Part shown: positions 57,990 to 64,000 of the stretch, piece by piece
How the letters are laid out: every line of letters starts with the position of its first letter
Position numbering within the stretch: the stretch's first letter is position 1
Assembly: GCF_000265405.1 (NCBI RefSeq)
Contig: NC_018010.1
Coordinates: 2,749,501-2,813,500 of the forward strand
Length of the DNA stretch: 64,000 bases
Direction: 5' to 3'
From: Belliella baltica DSM 15883
GTDB lineage: Bacteria; Bacteroidota; Bacteroidia; Cytophagales; Cyclobacteriaceae
Made by a program: the position numbers and the translations under genes
Notes under the pieces: model-generated
What the model saw: the letters and a program-made list of their open reading frames with translations, nothing else
Database searches by the model: none
What the model was told of the DNA's origin: nothing

Positions 57990-60900
57990 ATGGGAGATCT
58001 TAAAATATTTTTAGATTTTGTCAATGCGACAACGAGTCCTGCTGCTATAATTAAAGCAGAAGGAGATCAATTGATAGTAATTTCCTCTAATCAATCCCTC
58101 AAAGATTTTCTTCATGAGCGGGAGATTGAGGGAGAGAATATTCTCTCTATCTATCAAAAAGTTATTCATGCACAGCACCATCAAAAAATTGATGAACTTC
58201 AAAAATTTTTCTTACAATCACTCAAAAGTCAAAAAGAGTTATCGCTTAAATTAGAAGATGTTGCACTCGAGTCACTTTTAAATCAAAATCCAATTGTGAA
58301 CTTGGAGATTAGTAACACTCCAATCAAATCTGATGATGGTGCTAGGTATTTCATGCACTTCGTAAAAGATAATACAGAGTTGAAATTACTTCAAGACCAA
58401 CTTAAGGCTCAAAAGATTTTGATGAATCAGGCAGAACAGATTTCTGGATTCGGAACTTGGGAGTTAGATGTGAGCACAAATAAAATTACCTGGAGTGAAG
58501 GTGTTTACCTGATTTGTGGATATGTACCCAACTCTTTTGAAGTAACATTCGAAAAAGGTCTTGGTGTCATTCATCCAGAAGATCAACCAGCAGCTATCGA
58601 AGCGATGCAGCAAACTTTGACTACAGGAAAAGAATATAAAATTCAAAAACGATTTTTATTAGATGATGGTACGGTAAAACAAATTTTGTCAAGAGGAACC
58701 TTGATAAAGGATATCGATGGTAAGCCAGTCAAATTAATAGGTGTTTTTCAAGATATTTCGGATCAAATTGAGGCCGAGAAAAAAGTGCAGGATACTTTGA
58801 ATAATTTCCAAGCACTCGTCGAAAATGTGGATGGCATCATGTGGGAAGCAGATGCCAAGACTTTTGAATTTAATTTTGTAAGTCCTCAGGTTGAGCAAAT
58901 GTTGGGCTATAGTGCACAAGAATGGCTTTCTGAAGATCAATTTTGGATCAATCATATTCATCCAGACGACAGAAGCCAAGCTTATACCTACTGTAAAAAA
59001 ATGGTTGATCTAGGTCAGAATCATATTTTTGAATATCGATTTAAGAAAAAGTCAGGGGAGTATATTCTTCTTCAGGATAGGGTGTCAGTACAAACAAAGC
59101 TTGGTAAACCGGATAGATTAAAGGGGGTTTTAGTTGATATCAATGATAAATATTTCCAACAAAAGATTGAGCATTTGGAAAGAGAGGTCATGGAGAAAAG
59201 TATGGAAGGGGAAGTGACGCTCAAAGAAGTATTAGGTCTTTTGATGTTCAAACTTGAGGATGTCTTTCCAGACTTGAAATCTTCGATGTTGAGAGTGGAT
59301 CAAGGTAGGGTTTTTAATCTTGTATCACCTTCTTTACCCACCGCGTTTATTGAAGCTATAGAAGGAGAACCAATCGGAGAAGATGCTGGGTCTTGTGGAA
59401 CAGCTGCCTTTACAAAAAAAGAAGTAATTGTGTCTGATATTCCAACCGACAAAAGGTGGTTAAAATATAGAGGAATTGCAGCAAAATTCGGATTTCAATC
59501 TTGTTGGTCTAGGCCAGTTTTTAATAAAAAAGGGGAGGTTGTTGCGACTTTTGCAAATTATTTTTCAGAATCTAGAACACCCAGACCTATTGAGAAAGTC
59601 GCAATTGAAAGGGCAAGTAGGTTAGCTTCTATTATTTTGGAACATTTTTCAGATTTGGAACAAATTAAACATGCGAATGAACTTAATACTTTCATAAATA
59701 AAGCTACAAATGAAGCTATTTATGAATGGGATATGGTCAATGATAAGGTTTATTGGGGGGAGAGTTTTGAGCGGTTTTTTGGCTATGTTCATCAAGGGGA
59801 TTTTACTGCTGAAGATTGGAGGAAGATGATGCATCCTGAAGATGTTGAAGACTCTACAAGAAAGCTCGAAGAATTTTTTATAGATGCAGAGAAGTTTAAA
59901 ATTGCTGAAGAGCATAGGCTTATTAAGAAGGATGGAACAGTGATTTTTGCCGAAGTCATTGGGTTTTTGATAAGAGATAAGGAAAATCTTCCTAAAAAAT
60001 TAATCGGTGTAATCAGAGATATTACAGAGACAAGAGAGTTGAGAAAATTGCTTGAGTCAGCTTCTCAAATGGCAAAAATTGGAGGATGGGAATTGGATGT
60101 CAGAAATATGGAACTGTATTGGTCTCGAATGACCAAACAAATCCATGGAATACCTGATGATCTAGAAATAGATTTAGAAAAATCAATCAATTTCTATCGT
60201 GAAGATTTTAGAGAAAAAGTAAAATCGCTTGTAAATGATTGTATTAAAAAGGGGAACCCCTTTGATTTTGAATTCCCAATTACCACTTATCAAGGTCAAG
60301 AAAAATGGGTTAGAGCTATGGGGCAAGCTGAATTTTTTCATGGAGCATGCATAAAAATTTACGGAAGTTTTCAAGATATCCACGCAAGAAAATTAGCAGA
60401 AAGGCAAATCGAACAACATTTGCAAGACCTTGCAAAGTCTAATGCAGAGTTAGAACAATTTGCATACGTAGCTTCCCACGATTTACAAGAGCCATTGAGA
60501 ATGGTCACTAGCTTTTTAGCATTAATTGAAAAGAGATATGATCCTCTGCTGGATGAAAAAGGTAAAACTTACATTTCTTATGCAATGGATGGTGCAGTGA
60601 GAATGCGTAAAATTATTTTGGATTTACTGGAGTTTTCAAGAGTTGGAAGAACCAAAGAATCAAAGAAATCTGTAGATCTCAATGAAATAGTTCAGAATGT
60701 CATGAAAATGCAAAAGCAAGCAATAGAAGAGAGTAATACAAAGATTTACTTTAAGAGTTTGCCGCAAGTCAATTCGTATCATTTAGAGATGGAACAGGTT
60801 TTTCAAAATATAATAGGAAATGCGATTAAATATAGAAAGGCTGATTTAGATCCTATAATTGAAATTAAGGCCGAAAGTTTATCGAATTTTTGGAAAATTT

Positions 60901-61109
60901 CAATAAAGGATAATGGAATAGGAATAGATAAAGAATATTTCGAAAAGGTATTTGTTCTTTTTCAAAGGTTACATTCAAAGGAAGAGTATTCTGGAACTGG
61001 AATCGGTCTTGCTATTGTGAAGAAAATAATCAATAGCCTCGGTGGTGAGATATGGTTAGAATCTGAAATTGGTGTAGGAAGTACCTTTTACATCACCATA
61101 CCCAAATAA
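57990..61109 (+). CDS. multi-PAS/GAF sensor histidine kinase
   Basis: 1039 residues. Three PAS-type units (to ~390), GAF (about 405-550, with GEDAGSCGTAAFTKKEVIV, typical of phytochrome-like GAF sensors without the bilin Cys visible), two more PAS domains, His box SHDLQEPLRMVTSF near 833, and HATPase (NIIGNAIKYRK, DNGIGI, GTGIGLAIVKK). No membrane helix. Same family as the kinases at 26963-41671 but transcribed on the other strand and far away; partner receiver unknown. Ends just before a strong terminator. Confidence 0.9.
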   Translation: MGDLKIFLDFVNATTSPAAIIKAEGDQLIVISSNQSLKDFLHEREIEGENILSIYQKVIHAQHHQKIDELQKFFLQSLKSQKELSLKLEDVALESLLNQNPIVNLEISNTPIKSDDGARYFMHFVKDNTELKLLQDQLKAQKILMNQAEQISGFGTWELDVSTNKITWSEGVYLICGYVPNSFEVTFEKGLGVIHPEDQPAAIEAMQQTLTTGKEYKIQKRFLLDDGTVKQILSRGTLIKDIDGKPVKLIGVFQDISDQIEAEKKVQDTLNNFQALVENVDGIMWEADAKTFEFNFVSPQVEQMLGYSAQEWLSEDQFWINHIHPDDRSQAYTYCKKMVDLGQNHIFEYRFKKKSGEYILLQDRVSVQTKLGKPDRLKGVLVDINDKYFQQKIEHLEREVMEKSMEGEVTLKEVLGLLMFKLEDVFPDLKSSMLRVDQGRVFNLVSPSLPTAFIEAIEGEPIGEDAGSCGTAAFTKKEVIVSDIPTDKRWLKYRGIAAKFGFQSCWSRPVFNKKGEVVATFANYFSESRTPRPIEKVAIERASRLASIILEHFSDLEQIKHANELNTFINKATNEAIYEWDMVNDKVYWGESFERFFGYVHQGDFTAEDWRKMMHPEDVEDSTRKLEEFFIDAEKFKIAEEHRLIKKDGTVIFAEVIGFLIRDKENLPKKLIGVIRDITETRELRKLLESASQMAKIGGWELDVRNMELYWSRMTKQIHGIPDDLEIDLEKSINFYREDFREKVKSLVNDCIKKGNPFDFEFPITTYQGQEKWVRAMGQAEFFHGACIKIYGSFQDIHARKLAERQIEQHLQDLAKSNAELEQFAYVASHDLQEPLRMVTSFLALIEKRYDPLLDEKGKTYISYAMDGAVRMRKIILDLLEFSRVGRTKESKKSVDLNEIVQNVMKMQKQAIEESNTKIYFKSLPQVNSYHLEMEQVFQNIIGNAIKYRKADLDPIIEIKAESLSNFWKISIKDNGIGIDKEYFEKVFVLFQRLHSKEEYSGTGIGLAIVKKIINSLGGEIWLESEIGVGSTFYITIPK

Positions 61110-61111
61110 AA

Positions 61112-61149
61112 AAAGCCTGCTGATTTTCTAGAAAAGTCTAGCAGGCTTT
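61112..61149 (+). terminator. hairpin terminator after the PAS/GAF kinase
   Basis: Stem AAAGCCTGCT (61112-61121) with AGCAGGCTTT (61140-61149), loop about 18 bases. It begins 3 bp after the kinase stop codon. Confidence 0.75.
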
Positions 61150-61430
61150 CTAAATTTGAATTAGTTTTTTTTTACTTTTTTAAGGCGTGCTGAAAAACGC
61201 CCTTTGTAAAGTTAGTTGTGTTACTTTGAATAAATTGTCTGTTTATTGAATGTAAGGTTTATCAGCAATTGCATGCTTTTCAAGTTGAATTAAACTATTT
61301 CCCATGCTCTTGGAAATTTCAATATTCGAAATTTTGGGTTAGTCTCAGGTGTATCCTTTTCTGCATTGGTCTCATTTAAAGGATAAGCATCATCTTGATT
61401 CGTCCTCTTTGAACTTGCATACCGATAGGA
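61150..61430. other. intergenic region without a gene
   Basis: About 280 bp between two convergent genes. It contains a T-rich run, a short GGCGT/ACGCC hairpin (61184-61201), and no open frame of note. Confidence 0.5.
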
Positions 61431-61465
61431 AAGGCTTGCATCCCTGAGACTTTTTAGCAAGCCTT
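61431..61465 (-). terminator. hairpin terminator of the M28 peptidase gene
   Basis: AAGGCTTGC (61431-61439) pairs with GCAAGCCTT (61457-61465), loop of 17 bases, 2 bases after the peptidase stop on the minus strand. Confidence 0.6.
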
Positions 61466-61467
61466 AT

Positions 61468-63573
61468 CTATAGTTTTTCTAATAAAGTTTTGATTTTTTT
61501 ATTCAAATCGAGAATTGTATTTGCATATCTCTCGTCCCATTCTTGTAATCTTTCTGATGACTTCAATTCAATTTCATATTGGATTCCTGGCAGAATCCAA
61601 GAAGCATAACCGCTAAATGGATCATTGGAGGCATAGAGAGATCTATACCAAGAGCCAAAATACATGCCTTTGGTGTCTAAAAATGATTTTTCAAGACTTC
61701 GCAAATCTTCATTGATTGCTTTCAGAGACTTAGAATCTATGGTTGAATTTTCGAGTTTATTTGCCATACTCTTGTCTAGCGTATTTGAACTTATTTTTAA
61801 GAGACCAATTGCTTCGTTTGATTTAGAAAACCCATCAAATCTTGGATTAAATTTTTTCACTTGAGCTACTGCATTCGAAAAATGGCCTTCTAGGTCTCTT
61901 GCATAGCGGCTTGTTTGATAAGGAATAACCTCTGCATTGGCAAGACGCAAACTGATAATCCCAACTAGCTGTTCTACTGCTCCACCCATTTTGAAAGTTG
62001 GGTCAGCAAATTTTTCATAAAAGTGTAAATTGTCATAATTCGTATGGTAAAGTGTTGGACCGCTAGCTCCGCCACTCATAGATGGAATTCCGGCATGCAT
62101 ATAGAATGCAATATGGTCAGAACCACCTCCAAGATTCCCGATTGCTGGTTCAGGTTGGTTTTTAGCCCAAACTTCAAAAACTGTCTTAGCAGAATCAGGA
62201 AAACTTACTGTTTTGGCTGATTCCATGATGATATTCTTCAAAGTAGGAGAGGATGAAGCTCCAAAATTTCTTCCAGAAACAGCAGCATCCAAATTGATGT
62301 AGGCCACGGCTTTTGCTTGTAATTCCTCACGGTAATGTTCAACCCATTCGGTGGAACCAATTACTCCATGTTCTTCTGCATCCCAATGTGCAATTAGGAT
62401 GGATCTTTTTGGACTTTTACCTTCTTTGGCTAATTGACCTAACGTTTCACTTAAGCTTAATAGCATAGAAGTACCACTATTAGGATCTGTGGAGCCAAAT
62501 GACCAAGCATCAAAGTGACACCCTAAAATCACCCATTCATCTGGATTTTCACTTCCTATGAGTGTTCCTACTACATTATTAGCTCGAACATAGTCTCTTT
62601 TTTGATCTACTTTTACTCTGACGAGAAGCTCATTTCCGCCTTCCAAACGGTACGTAAAAGGCAATCCACCTTGCCATCCACTTGGAACGGGTTTCCCTTT
62701 CATTAAAACCATAATTTCTTTGGCAGAACCATAAGGAATAGGTGTAACAGGAATGCTGTGTAAGCCTACGCTTTGAGGGTCAAGACGCTTGATTTTTTCT
62801 TTTCCATCCAAGGGTAAAGCTGGTTCAAATGGAGTCAGTGCATCACCCGTCCAGTCTACTGTTAGCAAAGAACCTCTTTGAATGGATGTTTCACTGTAAT
62901 AGATTCCTTCTGGATATGTCAATCCTCTTTTGTATCCTGAGTCCTCTGGATCAGTATAAATTAGCAAACCGATTGCCCCAGCTTCTTCTGCAAATTTTGC
63001 TTTGAATCCTCTGAAGTTGCCACCATATCTTGCTAAAACAACTTTTCCTTTGACATCAACGCCCATTGCTTTCAATTTTTCAAAATCTGCTTTTGTGCCA
63101 TAATTGGCATAAACTACCTCTGCGGTCACATCCCCACTTCCAGAAAAAGCATTCCAACCTTTCCATAAATCAGGGTGATCAGAATAGGGGTCTTCATTTT
63201 CAATATTTTCTTGCTGATTCAATGGCTGTCTAAAAGGTCTGACTATTTCAACCAAGGATTCCCCTGGTTCTTTGGAGAGATAGACATCATAAGGATGCAC
63301 TTTGACATCCCAGCCTGCATCTTTCATGGTTTTTACGATGTAGTCTTTTACCTTATCATTGGCTTCCGAACCTGCTGGATGTGGTTCTGAAGTGATTGCA
63401 GTCAAGTGTTTTTTAAATCTTGAAAAGTCCACCGCATTCAAAAAATCCTTTTCTATAGCCATTTGTCTGGGTTGAGAAGACTTTTGAAAACCGTCTAATT
63501 GCTGTGCTTGAAGGCCAAGCATGAGGCTTGCACAGATAAATAAATTGAGTAAGAGTAATTTTTTCTTCATCAT
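61468..63573 (-). CDS. secreted M28-family metallopeptidase (glutamate carboxypeptidase II-like)
   Basis: About 701 residues from the ATG at 63573 (an adjacent ATG at 63570 is equally possible; the frame extends to 63600 but that part looks wrong). Signal peptide ends near LGLQAQ. A protease-associated domain is inserted (VTAEVVYANYG ... GAIGLLIYTDPEDSGY). Zinc ligands of the M28 type are seen: GCHFDAW (His), DPNSGTS (Asp), HWDAEEHG (Glu pair), NLDAAVSGRNFGA (Asp) and GGGSDHIAFY (His). A C-terminal transferrin-receptor-like dimerisation domain follows. Likely cleaves small peptides in the periplasm or outside. Confidence 0.9.
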   Translation of the reverse strand: MMKKKLLLLNLFICASLMLGLQAQQLDGFQKSSQPRQMAIEKDFLNAVDFSRFKKHLTAITSEPHPAGSEANDKVKDYIVKTMKDAGWDVKVHPYDVYLSKEPGESLVEIVRPFRQPLNQQENIENEDPYSDHPDLWKGWNAFSGSGDVTAEVVYANYGTKADFEKLKAMGVDVKGKVVLARYGGNFRGFKAKFAEEAGAIGLLIYTDPEDSGYKRGLTYPEGIYYSETSIQRGSLLTVDWTGDALTPFEPALPLDGKEKIKRLDPQSVGLHSIPVTPIPYGSAKEIMVLMKGKPVPSGWQGGLPFTYRLEGGNELLVRVKVDQKRDYVRANNVVGTLIGSENPDEWVILGCHFDAWSFGSTDPNSGTSMLLSLSETLGQLAKEGKSPKRSILIAHWDAEEHGVIGSTEWVEHYREELQAKAVAYINLDAAVSGRNFGASSSPTLKNIIMESAKTVSFPDSAKTVFEVWAKNQPEPAIGNLGGGSDHIAFYMHAGIPSMSGGASGPTLYHTNYDNLHFYEKFADPTFKMGGAVEQLVGIISLRLANAEVIPYQTSRYARDLEGHFSNAVAQVKKFNPRFDGFSKSNEAIGLLKISSNTLDKSMANKLENSTIDSKSLKAINEDLRSLEKSFLDTKGMYFGSWYRSLYASNDPFSGYASWILPGIQYEIELKSSERLQEWDERYANTILDLNKKIKTLLEKL

Positions 63574-63597
63574 TATTTTGTTTGGATCGTAAGTAAA

Positions 63598-63605
63598 CAA
63601 ATATA
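63598..63605 (-). promoter_or_regulatory. candidate -7 box TATATTTG before the M28 gene
   Basis: Exact TAnnTTTG match on the minus strand, 24 bases before the ATG at 63573. It is the same octamer and spacing as the box at 9274-9281. Confidence 0.35.
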
Positions 63606-63668
63606 TCTATCCTATCTTTAAGGTTAGTTAATTAATTGTTTGATCGGAAAATAATAAATATAAAGGAT

Positions 63669-64000
63669 ATGAAAAAATTACTTGTTTGTACTGGAGGTGG
63701 AGATTGTCCAGGGTTGAATGCTGTGATTAGAGGGATTTTTAAAACTGCAAAAAAGTCAAAGGAATGGGAGGTTTATGGTAGCATAGAAGCTTTTAATGGT
63801 GTCATGGCTGATCCTATCCAAATCATCAAGCTAACGAAGTCAAAAGTAGGGGGGATTCATGTGAAAGGCGGGACTATTTTGAAGACTACAAATAAAGGAA
63901 ACCCCCTGCAATTTCCTGTTCAAGATGATAATGGAAATATAGTATTTGAAGATAGAACTGATGCATTGGCCGCAAAAATAAAAGCTTTAGGCTTTGACGC
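63669..64000 (+). CDS. pfkA: 6-phosphofructokinase, 3'-truncated by window edge
   Basis: 110 complete codons from ATG 63669, preceded by an AAAGGA-like sequence, with the frame open to the window end. The start CTGGGDCPGLNAVIRGIF is the nucleotide-binding Gly-rich loop of phosphofructokinases (compare SGGDAPGMNAAIR), and GGTILKTTNKGNP is the next block. The GGGDCPGLN version is found in some PFKs that may use ATP or pyrophosphate. The residue that tells the two apart lies beyond the window, so the cofactor is open. Confidence 0.85.
   Translation, partial: MKKLLVCTGGGDCPGLNAVIRGIFKTAKKSKEWEVYGSIEAFNGVMADPIQIIKLTKSKVGGIHVKGGTILKTTNKGNPLQFPVQDDNGNIVFEDRTDALAAKIKALGFD

Noticed and set aside
63669..64000. 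Assignment of the kinase gene as pyrophosphate-dependent
   Set aside because: The discriminating residue is past the window end; the visible part cannot decide.

Overview
The window looks like a chromosomal segment of a member of the Bacteroidota, most likely order Cytophagales and near the Cyclobacteriaceae. This rests on low GC, TAnnTTTG-type promoter boxes, a TonB receptor paired with a DUF4249 lipoprotein, remnants resembling PorP/SprF, DUF2490 and PepSY-like secreted proteins, and dabAB and nrfHA operons of the Bacteroidota type. The genus is inferred only. No rRNA, tRNA or CRISPR array was seen.

Left part (1-15.4 kb): the end of an alpha/beta hydrolase gene, two tandem DUF4440 proteins, an AraC regulator divergent from a two-gene molybdenum hydroxylase (IorA/IorB type), a ferrous-iron uptake cluster (feoA, a frameshifted feoB, and a 39-codon FeoB-associated Cys-rich membrane protein), two secreted/outer-membrane proteins, and a dabB-dabA inorganic-carbon uptake operon.

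Centre (15.1-43.3 kb): an unusually dense signalling island. It holds four single-domain receivers, two sensor-like proteins that end in a His-box dimerisation domain with no ATPase domain, several giant multi-PAS kinases (one a CheB-CheR-PAS-kinase fusion), and much damage. An IS66-type element (8-bp target duplication) sits inside a receiver-PAS-His-box gene. An IS4-type element has a frameshifted transposase. One kinase has a nonsense codon plus a frameshift, another has lost its ATPase domain by deletion, and remnants resembling PorP/SprF and DUF4349 genes lie at the edges. No DNA-binding response regulator is present, so output must go through free receivers or a phosphorelay.

Right part (43.4-64 kb): a TonB-dependent receptor with DUF4249 lipoprotein, an RlmL/YpsC-like RNA methyltransferase, an uncharacterised nitronate-monooxygenase-like protein with a Cys-rich C-terminus, the ammonifying nitrite reductase operon nrfH-nrfA-porin-ccsBA, two more histidine kinases (one a large PAS/GAF kinase), an M28 metallopeptidase, and the start of a phosphofructokinase gene cut by the window end.

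The most novel-looking item is the repeated module of an ATPase-less His-box protein (SHVVRAPL signature) next to a dedicated receiver. It occurs twice and resembles the architecture expected of a Spo0B-like phosphorelay.
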